Positions 1-11,084 of a DNA stretch of 22,852 nt are shown piece by piece. The notes beneath the pieces were generated by a model that searched no databases, had not been told where the DNA came from, and saw only the letters and a list, made by a program, of their open reading frames with translations. Every line of letters starts with the position of its first letter. The first letter of the stretch is position 1. The position numbers were made by a program, and so were the translations under genes. The stretch is from Chloroflexota bacterium (GTDB taxonomy: Bacteria > Chloroflexota > Limnocylindria > Limnocylindrales > CSP1-4), in the NCBI GenBank assembly GCA_021812735.1, contig JAKAMV010000045.1, positions 1-22,852 of the forward strand. The letters run 5' to 3'.

Positions 1-292
1 GCTCGAGCTCGATCACCGTCTCGATGGCCTCGCGGGCGAGCACCTCGGCCGCGTCCTGGTCCACCAGGTAGTCGCCACCCTTGATGGTGTCGAACATGTG
101 CCACTCCCAGTGGTCCTCCTCCTGGTTGCCCAGGGCGGCGCACACGCCTCCCTGGGCGGCGCCAGTGTGGGACCGCGTGGGATAGAGCTTGGTCAGGACC
201 GCCGAATCGACGCCGGCCTTGGCCAGCTCGAGCGCGGCCCAGAGGCCGGCCCCGCCGGCGCCGACGACGATGGCGTCGTGCTCGCGGATCAT
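1..292 (-). CDS. sdhA: Succinate dehydrogenase flavoprotein subunit, N-terminal part (cut by window edge)
   Basis: This is the first 97 codons of the FAD subunit of succinate dehydrogenase (complex II), which oxidises succinate to fumarate at the inner face of the membrane. The visible protein starts [20 protein letters not shown], a dinucleotide-binding fold of the FAD type. It continues with YPTRSHT and AAQGG, where the His of RSHT is the usual covalent FAD attachment residue, and then [20 protein letters not shown], a stretch typical of SdhA. The ATG overlaps the sdhD stop in ATGA, with AGGTGG just upstream, so translation is probably coupled. The rest of sdhA, and probably sdhB, lies beyond the left edge. 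Confidence 0.95.
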   Translation of the reverse strand, partial: MIREHDAIVVGAGGAGLWAALELAKAGVDSAVLTKLYPTRSHTGAAQGGVCAALGNQEEDHWEWHMFDTIKGGDYLVDQDAAEVLAREAIETVIELE

Positions 293-684
293 GACGCCAC
301 CTTGACTGCGGCGGGGAAGGTCACGAGGGCGATCGTGCCCATCGCGAAGATGAGGAAGGCCGCCAGGTACAGCAGCATGGTGAGGACCATCTGCGTGCCG
401 CCCTTGGTGTAGTCGCGGATGACCGTGCGCATGCCCATGAAGGCGTGGAACACCACGGCCGCGAGCATGAGCCAGTCAACGGTCCGCCAGGCCGCGCCGG
501 ACCAGCGCGCGGCGATCCAGTTCGCGTTCTGCACCGCCGGGTCGTAGATGAAGTGGACGATCGTGAAATGGGCCAGGACGAGGACGAACAGCCCGAGGGC
601 CGTCAGCCGCATCAGGTACCAGATGGCGAGCTCGTAGCCGCCGCTCATCGGCCTGGGGGTCCCGGAACCGCTGATCCGTGCCAT
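289..684 (-). CDS. sdhD: Succinate dehydrogenase membrane anchor subunit SdhD
   Basis: This 131-residue hydrophobic protein has three predicted membrane segments at about residues 24-46, 70-91 and 98-127, the normal size and layout for an SdhC/SdhD-type anchor of complex II. The HAFMGMR segment (His80) follows the H-x3-G-x-R pattern seen around the haem b ligand in this family. The ATG has GGAGG 8 nt upstream and begins 4 nt after the sdhC stop, and its own stop overlaps the sdhA start. The assignment as SdhD rather than a second SdhC rests on gene order (C-D-A) and family resemblance. Confidence 0.88.
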   Translation of the reverse strand: MARISGSGTPRPMSGGYELAIWYLMRLTALGLFVLVLAHFTIVHFIYDPAVQNANWIAARWSGAAWRTVDWLMLAAVVFHAFMGMRTVIRDYTKGGTQMVLTMLLYLAAFLIFAMGTIALVTFPAAVKVAS

Positions 685-688
685 CGCG

Positions 689-1075
689 TCAGCCTCCGAA
701 CGAGAAGGGCGCGGCCAGCCCGAAGGCCGGGGCCATGATCTGGAGGACGAACGGGATGCCGATCACGACGAACACCACCCAGTTCGCGTACCAGAGCTGC
801 TTGTGGTAGCGCGTCGTGGACGGCCAGAAGTCCATGATGATGATGCGCAGCCCGTTGAGGGCGTGGTACAGGACCGCCGCGCCGAGCGCGGTCTCGACCG
901 TCCGGCCGGCGGGGCTCCCGTACAGCGACAGCAGGTCGTTGTACAGGGTGGCGTTCACGTTCGCCAGCCAGATGTCGAACACGTGGAGCAGGATGAACGC
1001 CCACACGGCGACACCCGAGATGCGGTGGAACGCCCAGGCGAGCATTCCCTCGCTGCCTCGATACCGAAACAGCAT
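689..1075 (-). CDS. sdhC: Succinate dehydrogenase cytochrome b556 subunit SdhC
   Basis: This 128-residue anchor subunit of complex II has three membrane segments (about residues 13-37, 59-81 and 97-120). FHRISG at residues 16-21 is the conserved His-Arg-x-Ser-Gly patch near the quinone site, and HALNGLR (His71) is the probable haem b ligand motif. The ATG at 1075 has an AGGAGG sequence close upstream. Longer in-frame extensions have no family resemblance, so I reject them. It lies 52 nt downstream of the isocitrate dehydrogenase stop; a small GC hairpin (1095-1107) sits in that gap. It is probably transcribed with idh as idh-sdhC-sdhD-sdhA. Confidence 0.92.
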   Translation of the reverse strand: MLFRYRGSEGMLAWAFHRISGVAVWAFILLHVFDIWLANVNATLYNDLLSLYGSPAGRTVETALGAAVLYHALNGLRIIIMDFWPSTTRYHKQLWYANWVVFVVIGIPFVLQIMAPAFGLAAPFSFGG

Positions 1076-1127
1076 GGAGCCTCCTGCCTCCCAGCCCGCG
1101 GCGCGGGCGCTTGTGTGGCCCGGGCCC

Positions 1128-2132
<1,005 letters not shown>

Positions 2133-2139
2133 GCCGGGC

Positions 2140-2145
2140 ATTGTA
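2140..2145 (-). promoter_or_regulatory. -10-like element for a leaderless idh transcript
   Basis: TACAAT on the minus strand ends 7 nt before the idh ATG at 2132. Transcription from it would begin at or next to the start codon. No Shine-Dalgarno sequence and no clear -35 box are visible. The same arrangement occurs at four other genes in the window. Confidence 0.5.
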
Positions 2146-2289
2146 CCGGGCCGGAATCGGGCAGAAGGGACGACGAACGGACCAGCGCTCCCCTGCCGTT
2201 GCGCCCGACCTGACGCGACGCGGGCGGGAGTGCCGCATGGCCTGCCTCGCCGAGCCCGGCGGGCCCGCAAGCAGCCTGCCCCGGCGGGC

Positions 2290-2311
2290 TATGATCGGGA
2301 CACTATTCCCG
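2290..2311 (+). promoter_or_regulatory. Possible sucCD promoter -10 (TATGAT) and small inverted repeat
   Basis: TATGAT at 2290-2295 is a good -10 hexamer in the 216-nt divergent gap between idh and sucC, about 60 nt before the sucC start. It is followed at once by CGGGA-CACTAT-TCCCG (2296-2311), a 5-bp inverted repeat that would sit at the transcription start. No convincing -35 box is present, so this is tentative. Confidence 0.3.
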
Positions 2312-2357
2312 TCGTCAGGGTTCGGCCCTGCCCGCCTCCCGGAGGTCATGCCGCAGC

Positions 2358-4423
<2,066 letters not shown>

Positions 4424-4551
4424 CGCCCCGCGCGCCGCTCCCGGGGAACGGGCGGCTGGGCACCGTCATGGACGTGATCGCGGGCGGCCAGCGCGACATC
4501 GTGCTGGCGCTCGCGGCCGAGGCCGTCGCCGGAGGCGGCCGTCGGCCGGGC

Positions 4552-4569
4552 TGTCTCTGCGCAAAGACA
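4552..4569. repeat. 18-bp palindrome, copy 1 (candidate parS-like site)
   Basis: TGTCTCTGCGCAAAGACA, one mismatch from a perfect palindrome; the flanking C and G extend the arms to 4551-4570. It lies in the convergent sucD/mce gap (4424-4613), which otherwise shows no gene. No T-run follows, so it is not a typical intrinsic terminator. Four sister copies lie at 7281, 9125, 10735 and 12398. Confidence 0.75.
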
Positions 4570-4613
4570 GCACCTCGCACCGCCGCCCCGACGGTCGCGC
4601 GGGCGCCGAACGG

Positions 4614-5081
4614 TCAGTAGCCGAGCGCGGCCCACGCCGGGCCGCCCGGCGCCTCGATGAGCTCCACGAGCACGCCCTGGCAGGAGCGCGGGTGGAGGAA
4701 CGCCACTGGGCCCTCCCCTCCCTTCCGGGCGACCGTGTCGATCAGCTCGATCCCGTCCATCTCGAGGCGCATCAGCGTCTCGGCGATGTTCGGCACCTCG
4801 AAGCAGACGTGGTGGAAGCCCTCGCCCCGGCTGGCGAGGAAGCGGGCGACGCCGGTGGTGTCGTCGTCGGGCTGGACCAGCTCGACCTTGCTCTCGCCCA
4901 CGGGCAGGAACGCGATGGTCACCCGGTCCTGCTCGATCGGCTCGACCAACGCCACGGGCAGGCCGAGCGTGTCGCGCCACAACCCCAGCGAGGCGTCGAT
5001 GCTGCGGACGACGACGGCGACGTGGTGGATGCGGCCGAGGCTGCGGATGCTCTCCGGCACGCTGGCGGCGGGGTCGGTCAT
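4614..5081 (-). CDS. mce: Methylmalonyl-CoA epimerase
   Basis: This 155-residue VOC-fold enzyme converts (S)- to (R)-methylmalonyl-CoA, between the carboxylase and the mutase of the propionyl-CoA pathway. Two beta-alpha-beta-beta-beta modules are visible: IHHVAVVV at residues 18-25 and EGFHHVCFEV at 87-96. The likely metal ligands are His20, Glu67 (KVELVQP), His90 or His91, and Glu140 (GVLVELIEA). The ATG has GAGGAGG upstream and lies 12 nt after the mutA stop. It is the last gene of the pccB-accC-bccP-mutA-mce operon. The length matches the family, although the first 15 residues are not conserved. Confidence 0.93.
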   Translation of the reverse strand: MTDPAASVPESIRSLGRIHHVAVVVRSIDASLGLWRDTLGLPVALVEPIEQDRVTIAFLPVGESKVELVQPDDDTTGVARFLASRGEGFHHVCFEVPNIAETLMRLEMDGIELIDTVARKGGEGPVAFLHPRSCQGVLVELIEAPGGPAWAALGY

Positions 5082-5093
5082 GGCGCTGCCTCC

Positions 5094-6809
5094 TCAGACG
5101 GTGATGAGCTCGCGGTGGGTGCCCCAGACCGAGCGCAGCCGGTCGGCGATCTCCCCGACCGTGGCGTACGCCGCGACGGCCTCGATGATCGGCTCCATCA
5201 GATTGGCGTCGCCCCGCGCGGCGTCCTCGAGCCTGGCGAGGCTGGCCGCCCACGCGGAGGGGTCACGGCCATCGCGAACGCGCCGGAGCCCCGCGACCTG
5301 GCGACGCTCCCCGTCCGGATCGATGCGCAGGATCGAGGGCCGCGGCCCGGGGTCGTCGTCCCGGAACTTGTTCACGCCCACCACGATCCTCTCTTCGCGC
5401 TCGATCTCGCGCTGGACGCGATAGGCGGACTCCTGGATCTGCCGCTGCTGGAAGCCCGACTCGATCGCCGCGAGGGTCCCGCCCATCGCGTCGATCTCCG
5501 CGAGATAGGCCGTCGCGGCCGCCTCGAGCTGGTCGGTCAGCGATTCCACGAACCAGCTGCCGGCCAGGGGGTCCGGCGTCTCGGTGACCCCGGCCTCGTA
5601 GGCGAGGATCTGCTGGGTCCGGAGCGCCAGCCGCGCGGACTCTGCTGTGGGCAGCGCCAGTGCCTCGTCGCGCGAGTTGGTGTGGAGGCTCTGCGTCCCG
5701 CCCAGCACCGCGGCCAGCGCCTGGAGCGTGGTGCGGACCACGTTGTTGTCGATCGACTGGGCCGTCAGCGACGAGCCGGCCGTCTGCGTGTGGAAGCGGC
5801 ACATCAGCGACTTGGGGTTCCTCGCCCCGAAGCGGTCCCGCATGATCCGCGCCCACATGCGCCGGGCCGCGCGAAACTTGGCCACCTCCTCGAACAGCTC
5901 GGACCAGGCCGCGAAGAAGAACGAGAGCCGCGGGGCGAACTCGTCCACGGCCAGGCCGCGCGACGCGGCCGCCTCGACGTACGCGATGCCGTCCGCCAGC
6001 GTGAACGCGAGCTCCTGGGCGGCCGTCGCCCCCGCCTCCCGCATGTGGTAGCCGCTGATGCTGATCGTGTTCCACTTGGGGAGCTCGCGAGACGCGAACT
6101 CGAAGACGTCGGTCACCAGGCGCATCGACTGCCGCGGCGGGTAGATCCACGTGCCCCGGGCGATGTACTCCTTGAGGATGTCGTTCTGCGTCGTGCCGGA
6201 GACGCCGGCCCGCGCCACACCCTGCCGCTCGGCCGCCGCGACGTAGAGGGCCAGCAGGATGGGAGCGGTGGCGTTGATGGTCATCGAGGTGCTGACCTCG
6301 CCCAGCGGGATCTGGTCGAACAGCGCCTCCATGTCGGCCAGCGAGCTGACAGGGACGCCCACCCGGCCCACCTCGCCCTCCGCCTCGGGCGCGTCCGAGT
6401 CGTAGCCCATCTGCGTCGGGAGGTCGAAGGCGACCGACAGGCCGGTCTGGCCCTGCTCGAGCAGGTAGCGGAACCGCTGGTTCGTCTCCGCGGCAGTCGC
6501 GAAGCCGGCGTACTGCCGCATCGTCCAGAAGCGGGAGCGGTACATCGTGGCCTGGACGCCCCGGGTGAACGGGAACTCGCCCGGCAGGCCCAGGTCCCGG
6601 GCCGGGTCCAGCCCGGCGACGCTCGACGGCGTGTAGACGTCCTCGATCGGCAGCTCGGACGTGGTCGCGAACAGCGCCTTGCGCTCAGCCGAGGCGGCAA
6701 CCGCCTTGGCGCGGGTTGACGACCGCCAGCGCTCCACCTCCGGGTCGATCGCGGCGGTCGGGCCGGCCTCCCGTTCGGCGTTGGCCGGCGCGGTCTCGTC
6801 TTTGCTCAC
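5094..6809 (-). CDS. mutA: Methylmalonyl-CoA mutase, catalytic chain without cobalamin-binding domain
   Basis: This 571-residue substrate-binding TIM-barrel chain isomerises methylmalonyl-CoA to succinyl-CoA. Hallmarks are [10 protein letters not shown] with Tyr90, WTMRQYAGF (95-103), [20 protein letters not shown], Gln208 and Arg218 in [15 protein letters not shown], and GYHMREAGA with His255. Arg218 occupies the position (R207 in the Propionibacterium enzyme) that binds the methylmalonyl carboxylate; isobutyryl-CoA mutase has Gln there. This supports true MCM specificity. The chain stops after the barrel plus linker, so a separate B12-binding subunit must be encoded elsewhere. It starts with GTG, with GGAGG 5 nt upstream. 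It lies 11 nt after the biotin carrier gene and 12 nt before mce. Confidence 0.95.
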   Translation of the reverse strand: MSKDETAPANAEREAGPTAAIDPEVERWRSSTRAKAVAASAERKALFATTSELPIEDVYTPSSVAGLDPARDLGLPGEFPFTRGVQATMYRSRFWTMRQYAGFATAAETNQRFRYLLEQGQTGLSVAFDLPTQMGYDSDAPEAEGEVGRVGVPVSSLADMEALFDQIPLGEVSTSMTINATAPILLALYVAAAERQGVARAGVSGTTQNDILKEYIARGTWIYPPRQSMRLVTDVFEFASRELPKWNTISISGYHMREAGATAAQELAFTLADGIAYVEAAASRGLAVDEFAPRLSFFFAAWSELFEEVAKFRAARRMWARIMRDRFGARNPKSLMCRFHTQTAGSSLTAQSIDNNVVRTTLQALAAVLGGTQSLHTNSRDEALALPTAESARLALRTQQILAYEAGVTETPDPLAGSWFVESLTDQLEAAATAYLAEIDAMGGTLAAIESGFQQRQIQESAYRVQREIEREERIVVGVNKFRDDDPGPRPSILRIDPDGERRQVAGLRRVRDGRDPSAWAASLARLEDAARGDANLMEPIIEAVAAYATVGEIADRLRSVWGTHRELITV

Positions 6810-6820
6810 CCAGTCCTCCG

Positions 6821-7537
6821 TCAGCTGATGACCACCAGCAGGTCGCCGATCTCGATCGTGGCGCCAACCGCCACGCCGAGGCGCTCGACGGTGCCGTCCC
6901 GCGGCGACCGCAGCTCGTTCTGCATCTTCATGGCCTCGACCACCAGCAGCTGCTGGCCCGCCGTGACGGTATCGCCGGCTGCCACCGACACGGCCACCAC
7001 CTTGCCCGGGATGATCGCCTTGACCTGCAGCGGTCCGCTGTGCGCGCTGGCGGCGCGACCCTTGCTGGCGCGCTCCCGCAGCGACGCGGTCCGCTCCGAC
7101 TCCGTTTCGACCACGAAGCGAAAACCGTCCACCAGCACCTCGCGCGCTCGGGCCCCGCCATCACCGGGCCCCTCCGCTTCGAGAACGACACGGCGCGCTT
7201 CGTCGCCCTCGACGAGCACGTACCGCCCGCCCCCCAGCGCCCGGAGAGACGTGTCGCTCGGCGCGCCGTCGAGCAGCGTCTGTCTTTGCGCAAGGACACC
7301 CGGCGCGGCGGCCTCCTGCGCCGGGGCCATGGCGGCGCCGCCGAGCGGACCGCGGCCGACCGTCGGGTTGGTCATGCGAAGCGGTTCCGCGGCGAGCGCC
7401 ACCCGGAGCGCCGGCTCGTCGCCCACGCGGGACAGGGCGCCAAGCCGTGCCCGCACCGCCCGGGGATCGGGCTCCGGGACGCGGTCGGGCGCCGTGACGG
7501 GCGATGCCCCGTCGTGGTTGGGCGTCAGCTCGGCCAT
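6821..7537 (-). CDS. Biotin carboxyl carrier protein of the propionyl-CoA (acyl-CoA) carboxylase
   Basis: This 238-residue protein ends in a biotinyl domain (about residues 168-238) with EAMKMQNE; Lys204 is the biotinylation site. Residues 95-155 form a short beta-rich region like that preceding the biotinyl domain in fused acyl-CoA carboxylase A subunits. Residues 1-92 are Pro/Ala-rich, without a domain I recognise. The ATG at 7537 overlaps the accC stop by 13 nt and has GGGGGAG upstream. An 18-bp palindrome (7281-7298) lies inside the coding sequence, where it encodes VLAQRQ (residues 81-86) in the unconserved linker. The role is to carry carboxyl-biotin between the biotin carboxylase and the PccB-type transferase. 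Confidence 0.9.
   Translation of the reverse strand: MAELTPNHDGASPVTAPDRVPEPDPRAVRARLGALSRVGDEPALRVALAAEPLRMTNPTVGRGPLGGAAMAPAQEAAAPGVLAQRQTLLDGAPSDTSLRALGGGRYVLVEGDEARRVVLEAEGPGDGGARAREVLVDGFRFVVETESERTASLRERASKGRAASAHSGPLQVKAIIPGKVVAVSVAAGDTVTAGQQLLVVEAMKMQNELRSPRDGTVERLGVAVGATIEIGDLLVVIS
7281..7298. repeat. 18-bp palindrome, copy 2 (inside the biotin carrier gene)
   Basis: TGTCTTTGCGCAAGGACA, one mismatch from a perfect palindrome and identical to the copy inside parB (12398-12415); the following C matches too. It lies in codons for the poorly conserved N-terminal linker of the biotin carrier protein. An intragenic position argues against a simple operator or terminator. Confidence 0.75.
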
Positions 7538-9105
7538 CGGTCCACTCCCCCTGCTCGTCCTCCGTTCCGCCAGCCGTTGTGCCCGGCCGGGCGCGGACCG
7601 CCATCCCACGGCAATGCCTCGGATGCGCGCATGCCTGCCGGCGCGCCATCCGCCAGGACCGACGCCAGGCCGGCGGCCGCCAGTGCGCGGCGCACTGCGG
7701 CAGCCCGCGCGGCGTCGCCGTCCCAGTGCTCCTCCACCCATCCGGTCGAGAGGCGGCCCTCACGGAACGCCGCGCTCGACGCCACCAGCTGGTGGAACGG
7801 CAGCGTCGTCTGCACGCCGCCGATCTCCGTCTCGCCGAGCGCGCGGCGGAGGCGGTCGATCGCCGAGTCCCGGTCGTGGGCGTGGACCATGAGCTTCGCG
7901 ATCAGGTTGTCGTAGTCCGCCGGGATGCGGTCACCCGGCTCGATGTGCGTGTCGATCCTGACGCCTGGCCCGCTGGGCATCACCCACCTCCCCACGCGCC
8001 CCGGCGTCGGCGCGAAGGCCCGGGCGGGATCCTCGGCCGAGATGCGCACCTCGATGGCGTGGCTGGCCGGCAGGGCCGCGCGCTCCCCCGCCGCCAGCAC
8101 CTCGTCGCTGAGGGCGTGCCCGGCCGCGATCCGGAACTGCTCCCGGACGATGTCGACACCGGAGACCAGCTCGGTCACGCCGTGCTCCACCTGGAGCCGC
8201 GTGTTGACCTCGAGGAACCAGAAGTTGCCGTCGGGATCGTGCAAGAACTCGCAGGTCGCCGCGTTGCGCAGGCCGGCGGCAGCGCCTATCGTCACCGCCA
8301 GGCCGTGGAGGTGTCGGCGCTGCGCCTCGGTCAGCCCGGGCGCCGGCGCCTCCTCGACGAGCTTCTGGTGGCGACGCTGAAGCGAGCAGTCGCGCTCGCC
8401 GAGGGCCACGACGCGACCGTGGTGGTCGGCGAGCAGCTGCACCTCGATGTGCCGGGCCGGGAGGATCTCCCGCTCGAGGTACACCGAGCCGTCACCGAAC
8501 GCCGAGAGCGACTCGCGCGACCCGGCGACCAGCGAGGCCGCCAAGTCCTCCTCTCGGACGACCCGCCGCATCCCCCGGCCGCCACCGCCCGCCGCGGCTT
8601 TCACCAGGAGCGGGAAGCCGATGCCCCGGGCCGTCGCAATCAGTTCGGCGACCCGGTCCGGGTGGTCAACGGGCGCCGGCTCCAGGGTCCCGGGCACAGA
8701 CGGCACGCCCACCCTTGCGGCCAGCCGTCGCGCGTGCAGCTTGTCCCCCAGCTGCTCGATGGCATCGGAAGACGGACCGACGAACACGATGCCCGCCTCC
8801 TCCGCCGCCCTTGCGAATGCCGCCCGCTCCGCGAGGAACCCGTAGCCGGGATGGATCGCCTCCGACCCGGTGGCTCGGGCGGCCTCGATCACCGCGTCGA
8901 TTCGCAGGTAGCTCTCCGACGGGGCGGCCGGCCCGATTCGGACGGCGCGGTCGGCGAGCCTCACATGGGCGGCCTCGGCGTCTGCGTCGCTGTAGACCGC
9001 GACCGCCTCCATGCCCATCTCCCGACAGGCCCGGATGATCCTGACAGCGATCTCGCCGCGATTGGCGATCAGCACGCGCCTGAAGGGCGCTTCCTGGGTG
9101 GTCAT
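7525..9105 (-). CDS. accC: Biotin carboxylase subunit of acyl-CoA (propionyl-CoA) carboxylase
   Basis: This 526-residue ATP-grasp enzyme carboxylates biotin with bicarbonate and ATP. It has RVLIANRGEIAVRIIRACRE at the N terminus, HPGYGFLAE, GDK at 121-123, KAAAGGGGRGMR (169-180, the ATP-binding glycine loop), ERDCSLQRRHQK (237-248), the catalytic EVNTRLQVEH (299-308), and a biotin carboxylase C-terminal domain. The last 75 or so residues form a low-complexity extension beyond the usual 450-residue enzyme. The ATG has GGGAG 6 nt upstream. The gene overlaps the biotin carrier gene and follows pccB by 48 nt. It could in principle also serve acetyl-CoA carboxylation; the neighbouring mutase and epimerase favour propionyl-CoA. 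Confidence 0.94.
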   Translation of the reverse strand: MTTQEAPFRRVLIANRGEIAVRIIRACREMGMEAVAVYSDADAEAAHVRLADRAVRIGPAAPSESYLRIDAVIEAARATGSEAIHPGYGFLAERAAFARAAEEAGIVFVGPSSDAIEQLGDKLHARRLAARVGVPSVPGTLEPAPVDHPDRVAELIATARGIGFPLLVKAAAGGGGRGMRRVVREEDLAASLVAGSRESLSAFGDGSVYLEREILPARHIEVQLLADHHGRVVALGERDCSLQRRHQKLVEEAPAPGLTEAQRRHLHGLAVTIGAAAGLRNAATCEFLHDPDGNFWFLEVNTRLQVEHGVTELVSGVDIVREQFRIAAGHALSDEVLAAGERAALPASHAIEVRISAEDPARAFAPTPGRVGRWVMPSGPGVRIDTHIEPGDRIPADYDNLIAKLMVHAHDRDSAIDRLRRALGETEIGGVQTTLPFHQLVASSAAFREGRLSTGWVEEHWDGDAARAAAVRRALAAAGLASVLADGAPAGMRASEALPWDGGPRPAGHNGWRNGGRAGGVDRWPS

Positions 9106-9124
9106 CGAATGCTCCCGGCAAGGG

Positions 9125-9142
9125 CGTCTTTGCGCAAAGACG
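9125..9142. repeat. 18-bp palindrome, copy 3 (pccB-accC gap)
   Basis: CGTCTTTGCGCAAAGACG is a perfect 18-bp palindrome and the best match to the consensus. It sits in the 48-nt gap between the pccB stop and the accC start, within one operon. No T-run follows on either side. Confidence 0.8.
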
Positions 9143-9153
9143 AGCGACGCGGG

Positions 9154-10707
9154 TCAGAGCGGGATGTTGCCATGCTTCTTCCGCGGGTTGGTGTCGCGCT
9201 TGTCCGCGAGGATCTCCAGGGCGCGAACGAGTCGCGGTCGGGTCTCGCGGGGCAGGATGACCTCGTCGATGTAGCCGCGGGCGGCGGCCACGTACGGGTT
9301 GGAGAACTCGGTCTCGTACTCCGCGACGAGTCGCCTCCGCTCCGCGGCCGGGTCCTCGGCGTCGGTGATGGCGTCCTTGAAGATGATGTTGACGGCGCCC
9401 TCGGCGCCCATCACGGCGATCTCCGCGGTGGGCCAGGCGAAGTTGAGGTCCCCCCGAATGTGCTTGCTGCTCATCACGTCGTACGCGCCGCCGTACGCCT
9501 TGCGGGTGATGACGGTCACCTTGGGCACGGTCGCCTCGCAGTAGGCGTAGAGCAGCTTCGCGCCGTGCTTGATGATGCCGCCGTGCTCCTGCGCCACGCC
9601 GGGCAGGAAGCCAGGGACGTCCACGAACGTGACCAGCGGCACGTTGAACGCGTCGCACGTCCGCACGAACCGCGCGGCCTTGACCGACGCGTCGATGTCC
9701 AGCGCGCCGGCCAGGTGGGCCGGCTGCTGGGCGACGATGCCCACCGACCGGCCCCCGATCCGCGCGTAGCCGATGATGATGTTGCCCGCCCACTCGGGCT
9801 GGATCTCCAGGAACGCGCCGTCGTCAACGACGCGCCGCAGCACGTCGTGCATGTCGTACGGCTTGAGCGGATCGTCCGGCACGACGGCGTCGAGTTCCGC
9901 GTCCATGCGATCCGCCGGATCGCGCGTGGGAACGAGCGGGACGTCCGCGAGGTTGTTCTGCGGCAGGTGCGAGAGCAGCCGCCTGACCTGCTCCAGCGCC
10001 TCGCCCTCGTCGCGAGCGGCGAGGTGCGCGACGCCGCTCCGTCCGGTGTGGACGCCGGCGCCGCCGAGCGCCTCGGAGTCCACCTCCTCGTGGGTCACGG
10101 CCTTCACGACGTTCGGGCCCGTGACGAACATGTAGCTCGTCCCCTCAACCATGATCGTGAAGTCCGTTATCGCCGGCGAGTACACCGCTCCCCCGGCGCA
10201 CGGGCCCATGATCACGGAGATCTGCGGGACGACCCCCGATGCCATGACGTTGCGCAGGAAGATCTCCGCGTACCCGCCGAGCGACGCGACGCCCTCTTGG
10301 ATGCGGGCGCCGCCGGAGTCGTTGAGGCCGATGACCGGGGCACCGACCTTCATCGCCAAGTCCATGATCTTGCAGATCTTCTCGGCGTACGCCTCCGACA
10401 GCGATCCGCCGAACACCGTGAAGTCCTGGCTGAAGACGAACACGAGGCGGCCGTCCACGGTGCCGTGACCGGTGACCACGCCGTCGCCGAGGAAGTGCTG
10501 GCGGTCGAGACCGAACTCGGAGGCGCGGTGCGTCACGAACGCGTCCAGCTCCACGAAGGAGCCGGGATCGAGCAGCAACTCCAGGCGCTCTCGCGCGGTG
10601 AGCTTGCCCCAGGCGTGCTGGCGCTCCACCCGGACGGGCCCTCCACCCTGTTGGGCCTCGGCTCGCATCCGCTCGAGACGCTCGATCCGCTCCGCATTGG
10701 TGGACAC
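9154..10707 (-). CDS. pccB: Propionyl-CoA carboxylase carboxyltransferase (beta) subunit
   Basis: This 517-residue carboxyltransferase transfers CO2 from carboxybiotin to propionyl-CoA. It has the two crotonase-like halves of the family: the N half has [30 protein letters not shown] and [14 protein letters not shown], and the C half has [43 protein letters not shown] and [15 protein letters not shown]. The Asp in GGAYDVM appears to be the position linked to propionyl-CoA preference in Streptomyces PccB (Asp422); this comes from memory, so specificity is likely but not proven. The GTG start has GGAGGT 9 nt upstream. It is the first gene of the operon and faces parA across a 377-nt regulatory gap. 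Confidence 0.95.
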   Translation of the reverse strand: MSTNAERIERLERMRAEAQQGGGPVRVERQHAWGKLTARERLELLLDPGSFVELDAFVTHRASEFGLDRQHFLGDGVVTGHGTVDGRLVFVFSQDFTVFGGSLSEAYAEKICKIMDLAMKVGAPVIGLNDSGGARIQEGVASLGGYAEIFLRNVMASGVVPQISVIMGPCAGGAVYSPAITDFTIMVEGTSYMFVTGPNVVKAVTHEEVDSEALGGAGVHTGRSGVAHLAARDEGEALEQVRRLLSHLPQNNLADVPLVPTRDPADRMDAELDAVVPDDPLKPYDMHDVLRRVVDDGAFLEIQPEWAGNIIIGYARIGGRSVGIVAQQPAHLAGALDIDASVKAARFVRTCDAFNVPLVTFVDVPGFLPGVAQEHGGIIKHGAKLLYAYCEATVPKVTVITRKAYGGAYDVMSSKHIRGDLNFAWPTAEIAVMGAEGAVNIIFKDAITDAEDPAAERRRLVAEYETEFSNPYVAAARGYIDEVILPRETRPRLVRALEILADKRDTNPRKKHGNIPL

Positions 10708-10734
10708 GCCAGGCGTACCTCCGGTCGTTGGGGT

Positions 10735-10752
10735 CGTCTTTGCACAAAGACG
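10735..10752. repeat. 18-bp palindrome, copy 4 (upstream of pccB)
   Basis: CGTCTTTGCACAAAGACG, palindromic except at the centre, where CA replaces CG. It lies between a TATGAT hexamer (10767-10772, minus strand) and the pccB GTG at 10707, so it would fall in the pccB 5' leader. This copy could therefore also act as an operator. Confidence 0.75.
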
Positions 10753-10766
10753 TCGGGGACCGCGCC

Positions 10767-10772
10767 ATCATA
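10767..10772 (-). promoter_or_regulatory. Possible -10 element of the pccB operon
   Basis: TATGAT on the minus strand, 59 nt before the pccB start codon. No good -35 hexamer is seen at 16-18 nt spacing. This is the best -10 candidate in the gap for the propionyl-CoA operon. Confidence 0.35.
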
Positions 10773-10878
10773 GGTGGTCGGCATGCTCCGATGGCGAGAG
10801 CCGGACGGCACCGGATGCCGCCAGTGCCAGCGTCAGCGTTCCGACCGCGCGACATGGCCAGTCGAGGTGCTGCGGCCG

Positions 10879-10911
10879 ATTCCGTGACCGCTGGGTGAAC
10901 GCCAGGTGAAT
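10879..10911 (-). promoter_or_regulatory. PHO-box-like triple 11-bp direct repeat
   Basis: On the minus strand three consecutive 11-mers read ATTCACCTGGC, GTTCACCCAGC and GGTCACGGAAT, in exact 11-nt phase. This matches the direct-repeat-unit style of actinobacterial PhoP/RegX3 PHO boxes (TTCACC repeated every 11 nt); the third unit is degenerate. It lies in the divergent pccB-parA gap. Binding by a PhoB/PhoP-family regulator is inferred. Confidence 0.4.
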
Positions 10912-10953
10912 TCCTCGCAATCCTGCGTCGTTCGCGCGCCCGCCGATGCCGAC

Positions 10954-10995
10954 CTATCCACAGAATGGTGCACAACCTCGGGTCGGTGTGGAAAA
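10954..10995. promoter_or_regulatory. DnaA-box-like 9-mers upstream of parA
   Basis: CTATCCACA at 10954-10962 (plus strand) is one mismatch from the DnaA box TTATCCACA. TGTGGAAAA at 10987-10995 is TTTTCCACA on the minus strand, a match to TTWTNCACA. Both lie in the least GC-rich part of the pccB-parA gap. Two boxes are too few to call an origin. Confidence 0.35.
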
Positions 10996-11084
10996 GGGGA
11001 TCACCGGGGACCGAGTCCGCGCTGTAGCATTCGCCGCACCTCTGCACCGCATCCGCAGCCTGCAGACCACCCGAGGTGACGCCC

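Noticed and set aside
4551..4570. Palindrome copy 1 as a bidirectional terminator of sucCD and mce
   Set aside because: There is no T-run on either side, and the same sequence recurs inside genes and inside an operon, where termination would be harmful.
4692..6719. Plus-strand open frame of about 675 codons opposite mutA and mce
   Set aside because: It is antisense to two well-conserved enzymes and has a low-complexity Arg/Asp/His composition.
7504..10773. A plus-strand open frame of more than 1000 codons antisense to the propionyl-CoA operon
   Set aside because: It is an Arg/His/Asp-rich mirror of high-GC coding DNA with no family resemblance, while the minus strand encodes clear biotin carboxylase and carboxyltransferase proteins with ribosome-binding sites.
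11025..11030. TAGCAT as a parA promoter -10 element
   Set aside because: It has no -35 partner at 16-18 nt and a poor match to the consensus; support is too weak to list as a feature.
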